NCBI GenBank assembly: GCA_026214975.1
Contig: JAOBSW010001197.1
Location: 124,001-188,000, forward strand
Reading direction: 5' to 3'
DNA: 64,000 nt
Origin: Gentiana macrophylla
Taxonomy: Eukaryota; Streptophyta; Magnoliopsida; Gentianales; Gentianaceae
Below the pieces are notes generated by a model. It was not told where the DNA came from, did not search any database, and worked only from the letters and a program-made list of their open reading frames with translations. The position numbers and the translations under genes are program-made. Below are positions 10,268 to 23,326 of this stretch, in pieces (positions within the stretch are counted from its first letter, which is position 1; each line of letters starts with the position of its first letter).

Positions 10268-11425
10268 TATGAAATATTTCGTTTGGGATGAACCTTATTT
10301 GTTCAAGATCTGCAAGGATGGGTTGCTTAGGAGATGCGTTCCGGAATCTGAGCAACGAGAGATTATCGAGCAATGCCATAGTGGACCCACAGGTGGTCAC
10401 TTTGGTCCTTGGAAAACGGTTGCGAAGATCTTCCAGTCCGGTTTCTATTGGCCTACGATCTTTAAGGACACAGAAGCTTTCTGCAAAGCTTGCGATAGGT
10501 GTCAAAGAACCGGAACTCTAACAAGGCGTTTTGACATGCCTTTGAAACCCATCTTAGAGTGCGAAGTCTTTGATGTATGGGGTATCGATTTTATGGGACC
10601 TTTCCCATCATCTTGCGGTAACAAATACATCTTGGTCTGCGTCGACTATGTTTAGAAATGGGTGGAGGCGGTAGCCACTCCTCACAATGATCATAAAACG
10701 GTCATGAAGTTCCTAAAAAAGAATATCTTTGTGAGATTTGGGTGTCCTCGAGCCTTGATCAGTGATGAAGGAACGCATTTTTGCAACCGACCTCTAGAAA
10801 AAGTTCTCGAAAAGTATGGTGTACGCCATAAGACCGGCACCCCATACCATCCGATGACTAGCGGTCAGGTTGAGCGAAGCAACCAAAGCATTAAAAAGAT
10901 CCTGGAGAAAACTGTGAACAGTCATCGCAAGGATCGGAGTCCTGAAGTTGGATGATGTCTTATGGGCTTATAGGACCGCCTATAAAACTCCTATGGGTAC
11001 ATCACCATATCAAATGGTCTCACGGAAACCGTGTCATCCACTGTCGAGTTAGAGCATAGGCGTATTGGGCTACAAAGTTTCTGAACTTTGATTCCCAATC
11101 TTGTGGGAAACATCGACTACAGCAGTTACATGAGCTGGACGAGTTCAGACTCCAGGCCTATGAAAGTGCCAGGATCAGCAAAGATAAGATGAAACTGCTC
11201 CATGATGCGAAAATTAAGCGAGAATTGAGTCGGCGAGCAAGTTCTCCTCTACAATTCTAGGTTACATTTGTTTCTGGAAAGTTGAGGACTCGTTGGTCCG
11301 GCCCCTTCGAGATTCTCCAAATCATTCCGGAGGCGTTCTAGAACTTCGTGGTTATAGTGGTGATCTGCTTTGAGTCAACGGTCAAAGGTGCAAACACTAT
11401 ATCGGTGAACCTAAAGAGACATCTT
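10260..11425 (+). pseudogene. Athila integrase, stop and frameshifts
   Basis: Continues pol after an overlap and frame change with the RNase H segment. An HHCC zinc-binding domain is visible (HSGPTGGHFGPWKT, then CKACDRCQRTG). The catalytic DDE core shows WGIDFMGPF (first D), LISDEGTHF (second D) and SGQVERSNQSI (E). An in-frame TAG at 10652-10654 interrupts the core after CVDYV. After about 10955 the C-terminal part (LWAYRTAYKTPMGTSPYQMV in another frame, then a chromatin-side tail ending near HYIGEP) is frame-shifted several times. No chromodomain is seen, as expected outside chromoviruses. Confidence 0.85.
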
Positions 11426-11916
11426 TGATTGTTAAATTTCTCGATATTCTCGGATGTGGTGTTACTCGAGTCGAAGAATTTGACGAGTTATCACCCAACT
11501 TGTTCTCCGAGGATGACGGTAGTGATCTTTCGAAGAAGTTCTAGCGGTAGTCTTGATATGGAGGAGTTTGAAAGGAGCGGCAGGTGAAGCGTCATCGAGG
11601 AGGACGGAGAGTATGAAGAGGTCAACCATGGGGAGGTTCAAGCGTATGTGAGGGCTATTAAAACTTTTCCCCATGTGTGAAATGTTGTTTCGCAGACCAC
11701 ACCGCCGATCAAAGCGTACACTAAGTAATGGTTGGCGAGAAAAGTCAAATGGCCTCGATCCAGGCTGAGCTTAGGCTGTGTCGAGCTAACGACATTAACC
11801 AAAAGCGCTACTAGGAGGCATCCTAGATATCCCTTATTATATTAGCTAGGTTCTGTTCACGCTTTTAGTGTTTTATTTATTTAAGTTTTAGTTTGATTCA
11901 GTTATAGCTAACTAAG
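11426..11916 (+). other. Post-pol spacer with first GTCGAGC-GCGCT-GGAGGCA motif
   Basis: Non-coding. At 11778-11826 it holds a motif (GTGTCGAGCTAACGAC, then AAAGCGCTACTAGGAGGCA) that recurs at 12381-12425. I recall similar sequences downstream of pol in other Athila elements. Confidence 0.55.
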
Positions 11917-12222
11917 TTGTTCTATTGTTATCTGTCAGTTAGTGTGCTTTTAGGTATGGATTACGGAGTTCTTCCTGAGGAGTTCCCTCTCATTAGTCGG
12001 ATCCCGCTGATCACAGTAGATGATGGACCGGGCGGCACTATAGTCCTTCATGTAGATTTTGACATTAGCACTCAGGTTAAGACCATCACGTACGTTATAA
12101 TAGTTCCACCTTGTTCGGGAGGCAGCGATTTCACGACTGAGGAGTTGCAGGAGGCCATAGGACGTCCCTACACGATCCTTAATGATCCTATGCTGACGGA
12201 TTTGGCACTAGTGCTGCAGTGA
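11917..12222 (+). CDS. Unrecognised small ORF after pol
   Basis: A 101-codon open frame lying between two copies of the GTCGAGC/GGGAGGCA motif (11778 and 12381). The product begins MFYCYLSVSVLLGMDYG, with a short hydrophobic start, and contains ISRIPLITVDDGPGGTIVLH and an acidic, mixed C-terminal half (TTEELQEAIGRPYTIL). I do not recognise a family. The reading frame is uninterrupted while flanking coding parts are broken, but chance is possible at this length. It could be the remnant of an extra ORF of the element; there is no clear evidence of translation. Confidence 0.3.
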   Translation: MFYCYLSVSVLLGMDYGVLPEEFPLISRIPLITVDDGPGGTIVLHVDFDISTQVKTITYVIIVPPCSGGSDFTTEELQEAIGRPYTILNDPMLTDLALVLQ

Positions 12223-12380
12223 GCATTTCTAGAGGTGTTGAGGTAGCCGGTGAGGATTGGTGTTTGCAAGATGAGTACGACTTTCCTCCCAGCTGTCAAC
12301 ATGCTTCGACGTCTCATTCGCGTAGTGGATTGGGATGAAATCTCACGCAGACTAGTGAGTTCTTAGTTAGTTTGGTTTTT

Positions 12381-12425
12381 CGTCGAGCCCGACGTAAAAG
12401 CGAAGCGCTTAGTGGGAGGCAACCC
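12381..12425 (+). repeat. Second copy of the GTCGAGC-AGCGCTT-GGGAGGCAACCC motif
   Basis: CGTCGAGCCCGACG (self-complementary CGTCG/CGACG) is followed by GCGAAGCGCTTAGTGGGAGGCAACCC split over 12401-12425. It parallels 11778-11826. Confidence 0.55.
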
Positions 12426-12579
12426 TTTGTTTTAGTTATGTTTTTAGTCCTTCTAAGCTATTTTAGGTCTTTAATATTTCATCATTGTATTTTTGAATTT
12501 TATTTGACTTTAATAAGAATTGCACTTCAATTTTAATTAGCTTATGTGTGAATCGTTTGATTTTATCACTCCCTCTGGT

Positions 12580-12780
12580 GGACGCCCGTTCATTCAAATG
12601 GACGCCCGTCCAGAGTGCTTGTTTTTATGGACGTTCGTCCAAAATGGTGGACGCTCGTCTGCAGAATTCCTCCTATCCTGAATGTAAAAAATGCCCATGG
12701 ACGAAGCGTCTAAAATTATGGACGCCCGTCCGATTCATTGATTACAAGTGGACGCCCGTCCGTAGGATGGACGAGCGTCC
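12580..12780. repeat. Dense cluster of eight GGACG-NN-CGTCC palindromes
   Basis: Copies at 12580-12591, 12600-12611, 12629-12640, 12649-12660, 12699-12710, 12720-12731, 12750-12761 and 12769-12780. Arms stay GGACG and CGTCC with at most one or two changes, while the two central bases vary (CC, TT, CT, AG). The cluster sits before the second ORF of element B and matches 39-243 in element A. Confidence 0.85.
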
Positions 12781-13331
12781 GTTCCAGCCTATATATACCG
12801 GCTCTGGCGTGAACCCTCATTTTTTCGTGATTTTCAAAAGGAGAACCCGACTCTTCCCTCCTCCAAACCTCAAATCTTCGTTTCTAAACCAAATTTGGCG
12901 ATTCTTGTTGCAAAAGAACGCCTTGCACCTTCTTTTCATTTATCTAGTCCATTCCTCCAACAATCAACGGAATTTGAAGAATCGAGAGATTTTTCAAGTC
13001 GGCAATTTGGACAAAATTTCCGATTTTGGGTGCCAATCTTGGTGTTTCGGGCTTCAAATCCATTCGATCATCATCCTTACATAGCATTTGGTGAGTCTAT
13101 AGCAACTTTTCTTGACTCCTTTCACGTTTTTGTGGGTTCGATCTTTGAGTCGGCTCATTCTCTTGAAATTTCTCTTATTTTGTTCTTTGTTTTCTTCTTG
13201 TTTTGGTGTTGTGATGGTATGGTGATGTTGGTTGTGGTGGATGGGTTGGTATTGTTGAATTGAAATCCCGATTTGGGACGATAAACGGGTAACCATTTGT
13301 GTGAATGGTTTAGGTTAGTTATCATTGGACA

Positions 13332-14779
13332 ATGGTGCGTAGGAAGGAGATCGTGAAGCGTTATGGTAAAGGTTTGGCCAGAGAGAAAGGTAAGCTGCAA
13401 CGCGTCTTGAGTTTGATCCATCGGAATTAGACCCTAACAGGAGGAGTAGTCTTTCGAGAGCAACCCTCAGGGCATCTCGACCACTTAGGACCGACTTAAG
13501 AGATGAATCCTCTTCAAATTCTGAAACCGAGGGCGATGATGAGGTCCTCTCGTAAGAATGACTCGAGGCACTCGGGGTGGTGAATCTTCAGAGCCGAGGT
13601 TGGTGCGAGAATGTCGTTGGGGGAGGAGGCTGAAACCGAAGCTACACGTGCACCCCTAAGAAGAAAGCTAAGATCGTTGCTCTCTTGCTATGCCCCGTCG
13701 ATTCGTCAATCCCGTGCTCATAGTGCCTACACTAAGGATTATGTGACTCGGAGTATGATTTTTGTGAGAGAGGTCAAGACACAACAAGTTGATCCGGCCT
13801 TCGTGAAGATGCTAAAGGCTCGGAAGTGGGATGAGTTAATGAAGATTCCTCTAACCCGGTCAATGATTCCATAGTGCGAGAGTTTATATGCGAACTGCTC
13901 GAGACGGATTTGGATGGCGGTTTTGTGATGGTTCGAGGTGTCAAGGTGCCTTTTTCCGCCAAGGTGATCAACCAGAAATATAAGTTGCCGGCGTTTCGTG
14001 GTTTGGATTACAAGGAGGAGATCGCTAGACGGCAGAATGAGGAGGGTAAGGATCCGATGGAGGAGTTGCGATTGAAGGTTTGTCCGGATGTGGCATGGGT
14101 GTTGAGACCGAATGGTGATAGGAAGGAGTTAATCACCACGACTTGACCGAGGATTGGCGAGTATCCGTCGGTTTATCCAGAGTCGGTTGATTCCCAAGAA
14201 TAATCTCACACATTTCTATCATCGATCTTGGGATGTTGTATCGTTGGTTTTCGGGTTGAATGTTGATGTTGGGCAAGCTTTGTTTGATGACGTTTTGGCC
14301 AACCAGAAGGTATCTACCCGGAGTTTGATAGTGCCTCATCTGATACATCAGTTATGTTTAGATGCTGGGGTGGCTGAGTATACATCTGATCACAGGACTA
14401 AGAGTTACCCCCCTATTCGTAGAGAGAAGGCTGTTCCCGTTTCTGAACCTGGTTCCACATCGGCACCGCCTCAAGCCTCAGTTCTTTCTGGTTTATCTTC
14501 TTCCGAGATTACTCGGCATAGTATGGCTCATAGTTTGCGAGCGATGTTGAGTGATATCCGGGATGGCCAGGATAATATCTTATCGGTTTTGGAGTGTCTG
14601 GTTGATGGGAGGCAACCGAGGGATCGGAGGGTATTCAATGCGAGTAATATGGATTACGTCTTCTCCGAGCAGGTAGAGAGGGTGATAGCTGAGGTGGTCA
14701 AGATGGAGGGGAGGCCCGAGTCAGATGAGGAGGATGAGCCCCCGGTAGAGCCTCACATCTTGCATCCACTACGTGACTG
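13332..14779 (+). pseudogene. Second ORF of element B, putative plant transposon-protein domain
   Basis: Additional ORF downstream of pol. A start at 13332 gives MVRRKEIVKRYGKGLAREKG. Recognisable blocks are KARKWDELMKIP (13820s), VREFICELLETDLDGGFVMV and RGVKVPFSAKVINQKYKLP (13876-13990), ASIRRFIQSRLIP, and LIVPHLIHQLCLDAGV (about 14320-14370). This is the pattern of the plant-specific 'putative plant transposon protein' domain (PF20167-type) found in Athila-like elements; the family name is from memory. An acidic tail ends HPLRD and a stop at 14777-14779. Frames change at about 13860, 14130 and 14155, and there are stops before 13611. The protein's function in these elements is not established. 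Confidence 0.7.
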
Positions 14780-15284
14780 AGCCTACACCGACGCCATCCT
14801 TTCATTCTTTGTACACCTCGGATCCTCCCATGTTGGTGCTCCCATTCTTGAGGCGACTCCGGGGCTACCTTGATTTTTATTTGCTTTACATCTTTCTGGT
14901 TGTTGCACTTTTAGATACATTTCATTCGATTTGGCTGTACCTATACATTTTGTTACTTTCCTTTTGGTTGCTATTCATGGTTCATATACTTTCTGGTTGC
15001 TCGTTCTGTGACTTGTGTTGACATATTTATTTGATGGTCGTATCTTTTTCATCCGTGTGCATTATTATCTCTACTGCCATATTATACCCCGTTTCCCCCG
15101 AGTTTTCTGTCTTCTCGAGTGTTGCAGAGGTGGTTTTTGTCGAGTACTCGTTGAGTTACGTCTGGACGTTTTTTTTTTTTTTTCCACGCTTGTTGCGAGC
15201 GTTGGCCCTTTCATGCTCCAGCCTGACCAACGGCTCGGTTTTCTACGCGAATCCAGCTAAGTTCTTCTCATTTTCCTTTCTGCA
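14780..15284 (+). other. AT/T-rich 3' non-coding stretch of element B
   Basis: T-rich spacer with a run of 13 T at about 15171-15183. Open frames here are compositional and unsupported. Confidence 0.5.
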
Positions 15285-15320
15285 CAACATGAGGACATGT
15301 TGAGTTTTTAAGTGTGGGGG
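15285..15320 (+). promoter_or_regulatory. Hairpin plus first purine tract, element B
   Basis: Stem CAACATG (15285-15291) and CATGTTG (15296-15302) with AGGA loop, followed by AAGTGTGGGGGAGGGG. The middle base pair differs from element A (CAACTTG/CAAGTTG) on both strands, so pairing is kept. Confidence 0.7.
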
Positions 15321-16333
15321 AGGGGATAGTTCGAATGCATATACGTTTAATTACTACGTTAGTTTGTTTATTATGCAAAATTATGCTCAATTTTCAACAA
15401 ATTTTCAAAATTTTCCTATACTTGTGTTTTTGTTTTATCCCGAGTAGGCAATTCGACGTGAAGTTCGTTGTTTTTGCAATCATCTATGCGATATTTCATA
15501 TGTTTGATAAGTTAGTTGTTTCACCAAGATTTACATTTCACGAGCCATAGTGAATGATGAGCTATTTTTATTAAGTTATACCCCGTTGTGGATCAGTAAT
15601 TTTTGATTATCTTTTAAGTCATGTGCTTAGTGCTACGTGCATATCGTGAGATTTATGATAGTTTGTATTTAGTTCCAAGTACGATATACTGTGAATATCT
15701 AGACGTTTGAATGTGATAAGTAGCACGGGACTAATGTCAATTAAAAAAGACAAGTTAATAGTTGGTTAAAATGGGTGTGTCGGAAGCTAGTCGATGATTT
15801 GAGTGAGGTAGGGTATACCACGTATGTCCTATACCACTATGATGACTAAAAGCTCACGACAGTTAGGAAAAGCTGCCGTATGATTGGAGTAAGGTAGGGT
15901 ATTATCTCGAAATGTCCTATTCTGCTATGAGGGCAATAGCTTCTTCTAACGTGTGTTTAAAGTGAAATAGTTAAATCAACTAAGAAATGGTTACGAAATG
16001 AATAGGGCTTAGTTCTCGTTAATCTTATCCCCAGTATAAACCGATAGATATGGTGTAGGGATTATCCTCTGAGTATTTCAGAAAGGCCCTAGATATATTC
16101 GATCATCTTTCTCGGGATATGTCACGTTTGTAGGGTGCACCTTATGAGTGTCATTTATTACTATTCTACGAGGGGGTATTAGCTAGTTTTGCTTTGAGTT
16201 ATTCAAGTTTGGTTTTAGTGGGAGTTTTCTATGGCTATGCACTTACACGATGGTGAACACCTAAGTTATTGAATATATGTCGTACTTGTTTGGATGCCTG
16301 TTTTTCTTTCTCGAGCCTATATTTTCGTTTTGT
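15321..16333 (+). other. Spacer between the two purine tracts, element B
   Basis: Non-coding, AT-rich. It includes an imperfect tandem pair of about 100 bp around 15790-15950, each copy carrying GAGTRAGGTAGGGTAT and ATGTCCTAT. Element A has the equivalent spacer at 1346-2334. Confidence 0.5.
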
Positions 16334-16379
16334 TTTGCTCGGGACGAGCAAAGTTTAAGTGTGGGGGAGTTGTTAAGGG
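16334..16379 (+). promoter_or_regulatory. Hairpin plus polypurine tract before the 3' LTR, element B
   Basis: TTTGCTCG (16334-16341) pairs with CGAGCAAA (16345-16352) around a GGA loop. GTTTAAGTGTGGGGGAG and TTGTTAAGGG follow, then the LTR at 16380. This is the plus-strand primer region; the hairpin is conserved with element A. Confidence 0.8.
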
Positions 16380-18184
<1,805 letters not shown>

Positions 18185-18385
18185 GAATTCTGCTGCGTTC
18201 CCGGGATGATTTCCTAACAGCAAACCCTCCTCAAACTTATCTGTCAACACCTTCTCATCAGTCAACATCCCTTGTACATACTGACTTAGCTCATCAAACT
18301 AGTAGGAGTACTCAAGAACTGTCATATCATCTTGCTTTAACCTGAAAAACTCTGCAGCGTTTTGCGAATATGCGGAGAGGGGAAT
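18185..18385 (-). pseudogene. Ty3/gypsy gag fragment, antisense
   Basis: Read on the minus strand the stretch gives AEFFRLKQDDMTVLEYS, then FDELSQYVQGMLTDEKVL and KFEEGLLLGNHPGNAAEF, the usual retrotransposon-gag pattern (FxxLxQGxxSVxEYxxxFxxLSxYxP). It is one short piece with no flanking LTR or pol, and is interrupted by a stop in the middle. Its orientation is opposite to element B and to the copia piece that follows, so it is a separate insertion remnant. Confidence 0.6.
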
Positions 18386-18419
18386 TAATTTCCATAGAAC
18401 AACTTACAAATCTTGGAAA

Positions 18420-19947
18420 ATGCAGATCGAAACTTTCCTCACAGTTATGATTTGTTTGGTACATCGATGGTTCGATCCCAAAGCCGTCGGCCACCCATGT
18501 TGTCAATAGTGAACCAAACCTAACCCCGACTTTGCCCTATGGAAACGCCAAGACAGCGTCATCTTGAATATCATCATCTCATCCCTCACACCGGCCGTCC
18601 TTCCATTTGTCATTAATACCAATAGCAACAATTGTACCTATTGTCAAGCATGGAAAATTTTGCATGATACATACGCAAAATCTTTACGTGGGCGTATCAA
18701 ATTGATGAAGCAGTCACTCAAATCCATCAAGAAACGCAGGCACTCAAATCCATCAAGAAACGCAGTCAATCCATCTCTGACTACCTTTACAGTGTTAAAA
18801 ACAAGGCGGATGAATTAGACCTCCTCGGTTTACCAATCATGAAGATTTTATTGACCTTATGCTAGAAACTGCAGGTGATGACTATAAAGATATTGCACGA
18901 GCAATCCAGGCACGAGATACTCCCATCACTTTTGAGGAATTGCACGTAAAGCTCCTCATTTTGAAGCTCCCTGTCTCTGAAACATCACCATTGGCCATGT
19001 TTGGGACAGCCTCGGCTCATTCGGCGTACAGTCCAAATGCTGGGCTGTTTCCCCGTCCGGCACAACCAACATGGCAGAGGCCTCTTCCGCACCATCAGCC
19101 AAGGACGGAGCCAGGAATCGGATCTCGGTGGGCTAGTGGATTATATTCAGACAATCGGGTAGGCTAGTGGAGTATATTCGGACAATCGAGTAGGCTTAAA
19201 TCAGTTGTTTTGATGACATAAGTTGGATTATATAAGATTTTTATTGTAGATTTTTTTTTGCCGGGTGGGCTTAGCCCCCCTTAGCCCTTGCTTTGGCTAC
19301 GTCCTTGCCATCAGCCTTATCTGAATACCGGATATCAAGCTTCTGATTAGTATGCCCCTCGGCCCAGTTCTTGCTCGTCAACCCAAACTCGACCCAAAAA
19401 GCCATACCTTGGTAAGTGCCAACTCTGTGCCATTCAAGGACACTCTGCAAAACTTTGTTCCATGTTTCAGGTACAACCACTCTTTCCATCACCCCCATGT
19501 CCCCGGCCCCAAGCTCACCTCACTACCACTCCAGCAGGCTCGGCCTCTCCCCTCCTCCTACTACTCATGGTTACTTGATAGTGGAGCTACAGATCATGTC
19601 ACTACAGATTTACATGTCTCTCCACAATCTATATTTAGGCACTGATGATATCATGGTTGGTGATGGTACCGGCTCTACCTCTCTCTCTCTAAATCTTTTA
19701 ATTTTCATGATGTATTATATGTTCCTAGCATGTCCGTAATTTCTCTGTCCATTTCTAAATTATGTCAATCCAACTCTCTATTGAATTATTACCCTATGAA
19801 TTTCATGTGAAGGACCTCCAGATGAACAAAATCCTACTCTATGGTCCAGCTAGAAATGGTCTCTATGAAAGGCATTCACAGACTCTGCTTGCTTTTGCTT
19901 CCAACAATAATATGGTGCCAATAGTAAAAATAGAGGTGACAATATAA
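18420..19947 (+). pseudogene. Ty1/copia gag and protease fragment
   Basis: A copia polyprotein remnant. Gag (UBN2-type) blocks are WKRQDSVILNIIISSLTPAV and AWKILHDTYAKSLRGRIKLM at about 18540-18710, then EDFIDLMLETAGDDYKDIA and ITFEELHVKLL to about 18980. A CCHC knuckle CQLCAIQGHSAKLC lies at about 19410-19453. Protease starts at WLLDSGATDHVTTD (19570-19611), and HDVLYVPSMSV-like residues follow. A 24-bp unit is duplicated in tandem at about 18717-18767. The piece is split by a 208-bp MITE at 19100-19307 and ends before integrase. No LTRs are seen. Confidence 0.8.
19100..19307. mobile_element. hAT-type MITE inside copia gag
   Basis: 208 bp with terminal inverted repeats CAAGGACGGAGCCA and (reverse complement of the right end) CAAGGACGTAGCCA. 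Perfect 8-bp TSD CCATCAGC at 19092-19099 and 19308-19315. It interrupts the gag fragment between its gag and zinc-knuckle parts, so it inserted after that copia copy. It has no coding capacity. The hAT assignment rests on the TSD length. Confidence 0.85.
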
Positions 19948-21124
19948 CTCATATATGTATCCTAATCACCCCATGATGTTGAACTCACATATATATGAAC
20001 CCGGCCCACAACTTTTCGTTTTTATTTCTCTTTCCCCGTATTTAGCATTCTTCCCTGAATTATTGCATTGTATTTTCAATCATTTCTCTAATAACACACA
20101 TTGAAAAAATTGTAAGAAATAAAATTAAGATATAATGTTGATGTATAATGGATTGAATGGTTATAGGTCCAATAACAAAAAATACAACAAATGACCACAA
20201 CACATTTTTCACCATTTATCTTGATGTAAAATCTATTTATTGATATTGGTATTCTTATAATGATCAATGATATAAAATATACTATGATCGTTGTGTCACA
20301 ACGAATGTCACAAACGGTTCTAATGATTGTTATGTCAGTACTCGTTGCGAATGTACACGTAACATTACTCTCAAAATGATCATCATCATCATTTTCATTA
20401 TGACAACGATTTTATTCGTTTTTTTTTCTTTGAAAATATCATCATTTAATTTGAATCATCAAATTATCATGTATTTACCTTTTTTTTTTTTTTTTTTTTT
20501 TTTTTGAAAGGCGTATTTAACTTTTAACGTGATATACTGCTATCATCATCAATTCTTTGTATAGTTTGGTAATGAAAACAAAATGTACTTGTTTTAAAGC
20601 AAACCAATTGGTTTGCATATTTGAGATAGAGCATCTTTTATCGAGGACTCACCTTTTTTTTTTCCCCTGGTGGTAACAACCAACAATTTGACACATACTT
20701 TGCGGTATTTCTTCCATTTCAAAAAATACATTTCTTTCAGAAACAAAAAAGGTTTAATCATAATCATGAGATTTCCACTTACTCTGTCTCACGGGTTGAG
20801 TGAATGAGTTATTGGCTTGCTATTATATCGAAAAATTGAAATAAGTCCTTATTTACGGTGTTCGAACCTCCACACTCTAGCTTAAGATCTAACTGCCCTT
20901 TTAAAGCACCCAAGGTTGGATCGGTAATGCACAAATAAACACTCTAGAGGGGGTGAATAGAGTGTTGAGTAAATTTGTAACTCCTTTTCGATTAAAGCAA
21001 ACAAGCAAATACAATTTCTAACAAGTTAATATTAACCATTTATTCGATTGTATTATAACCTATATGATTAAGTGATGAACTAAAACACTAAACTGATATA
21101 GCGGGTAGATAAAGGACTAGTTAA
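19948..21124. other. AT-rich intergenic stretch
   Basis: No gene seen. Contains poly-T at about 20481-20505 and a 9-bp inverted repeat AACACTCTA/TAGAGTGTT at 20938-20946/20958-20966 around GAGGGGGTGAA. That phrase reminds me of termini of plant copia-type repeats but cannot be assigned. Confidence 0.4.
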
Positions 21125-22900
21125 TTCTGTTGGAATTATCTCTTATTTATCTTATAAATATATATAATATTATGTGGCTACCATAGTTATAACTTTATGG
21201 TTATTTTGTATTTATCTAGTTTATTAATTAGCATTATTAGAGAGTCCAATGATAGTTAGGACTCTTTGATATCGATCATTATCTAATAATGCATTATGTC
21301 TCTTGTCTTGCCTATATAAAGACAGCATGTGTACCATCAGTGGATGATCATTCAGAAAATATGCATAAACCAGAATACCTAATAGCAGCATATGCCGTCG
21401 TTGTGCATATGGAGTTCTTCTCTTTGTTCTATTTCAGGGTTCAGATCGATATGACACAACGGAGCAGTAATCGAAGAACAATGAAGGTAGGGAAACGGTT
21501 CAATATTTTATGTTAACCATTAGATTAATTATGATATGCGGTGCAGTCAATTACGTATGGGTGTAGTGACAAATATTGCCAAAGTCCAGTTACATATTTT
21601 AAATGATATTTGGTTCATTATAAAGTTAAACATGCCGGAAAGTATCTCTTCAAATGTTTGATCATTTGCAACATTAGGAATATGTCTTATTGATTATCAA
21701 GCATTGAGTTTAGCCAAAGGATCTCAAATACTTGATGAATAATAATTAGTTGCATTATGATTATGTTTCTTGGTTAGATCGTGAAATATTTATGTTGTAA
21801 TTTTAGTGAGGCAATAGACATTTATATTTGAACCATATTTAAGAATTCAATAGCACTTATTTAAGTCAACATAATATTTAGTTGATTGTTGTATAGTTGT
21901 CAAAATATTCGAATATTGACGGTATCACGCGTTGGGTGTAGCCCGCGACATGTCGATATGTAAAGATTTTAATCACATAATGTGAAGTGATTAAAATTAT
22001 CAATATCGATAAATGGTTCAAATTAAATTGTGTGTCAATACAAGAGATACATTTATTTAGCAGCTTAAAAAATGTGTCATATTCTCTTGTCAATTTAGAG
22101 TGTAGCCAAAGCAGCTCATTAATTGACAAATAGAGACACTTAATCACATACAGTTTGTGATTAAATTGTTGAAAATAATTGCAGTGTGTTTAGAAATTAA
22201 TTTATGACATATTTTAGTTGTGATTAAAGAGTGACCGACATTTTTGAATGAGCCATATTTTTGATGCGATTGGTGGAATCTAATAATCAATTGGTTTGAT
22301 TAATTAGGTTTGTTTAGTCTTTCGATATTGTTTTTAGAATACACATTATTTGTTATAGTGTGTCACTTGAGAGACTATTTAATCAAACCGTATGTATCAC
22401 ATAAAGATTATTTCTCTTGCATTTCTCGGAGTAGCCTAAGCATCCAGAATGTTAGACAAGTAATAAATTGTTAATCACATAATGAATAGTGGTTACACAA
22501 GTGATACACACATTTCGACCAGTTAATTCATTGAACAATGCTCGGCCCCAAAGGGAAACAAGTGTTTAATGAGATTCATTGAAATATAAGATGGAAATTG
22601 ATATAACGATGATGGATTTATCTTATGCCCAAAGGTACATATGATTTTTCTCTATTTTAATCCAGTCTTATACTTTTGAAAGTAAATTCTATGTAGTGTC
22701 TACGACCTCTGCCCAAAGGAAGGTTTTGAATTTACTATTTGAGAGTTAACATTAGTTGATTCTCTCTGAGGCAACTTAGATAAAAACTTTGGAATGCATA
22801 GGTTTGAACCTTGAGTTTCGTATGGGTGCTCCACCACGCCTTACGAAATCAATTTTGTCAACTGATGAGTTAATTTATGAGCATACGGACGACATGATCA
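21125..22900 (+). mobile_element. LTR-like remnant, probably copia-type
   Basis: Starts TGTTGGAATTATCTC (21129) and has a promoter-like CCTATATAAAGACA near 21310. It is followed by AT-rich sequence with GCCCAAAGG-type phrases at about 22550, 22630 and 22713. This resembles the LTR plus leader of copia-type elements, but no second LTR, TSD or coding region was found. No gene is supported in it. Confidence 0.35.
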
Positions 22901-23044
22901 CTTATGTCTAATGTTCTTGATTTTAAGTATAATCAAACCAGATAAGGTACGCATTTCCATTGTGGATTAAGTTCAATTTTGACCACCTTATTATGAGAGT
23001 TGTCCTCAATGACATAAAATTAAGGGCTTTCGATTAAAAAAATT

Positions 23045-23235
23045 TAAGAGATCTATAGACTATAGTGATGCCTCCAAGTTGGGTTTGGGTTATATTCTGA
23101 AGTAGAGTAATAGGGTAAAGCTATCACTTTTGCTTTTGCATCAGTGAAGACTCATGAGCAGAATTATCGTAGTTATGATCTTGAATTGTATACAATTGTT
23201 TTCGCCCTGAAGATCTTAAAACGGATATCTCGATC
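23045..23235 (+). pseudogene. Ty3/gypsy RNase H fragment
   Basis: The translation reads SDASKLGLGYILK, a stop, then ITFAFASVKTHEQNYRSYDL and ELYTIVFALKILK, matching gypsy RNase H (xSDASxxGLGxVLMQ ... KxHExNYxxHDLELxAVVFALKxWR). Only about 60 residues remain and at least one stop interrupts them. No RT or integrase is attached. It is an isolated relic. Confidence 0.75.
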
Positions 23236-23326
23236 CTAAACTATGGAAACTGAAACAACATGAAAACAAAATCGACACTAGGAATGTCGAATGTCGTCTA
23301 TAACATTCGACTTTTACATAATCTAA

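Noticed and set aside
12548..13084. 178-codon frame across the palindrome cluster of element B
   Set aside because: It starts inside the repeat, the translation repeats WTPVR-type pieces of the palindrome, and the following part has no domain. Treated as non-coding.
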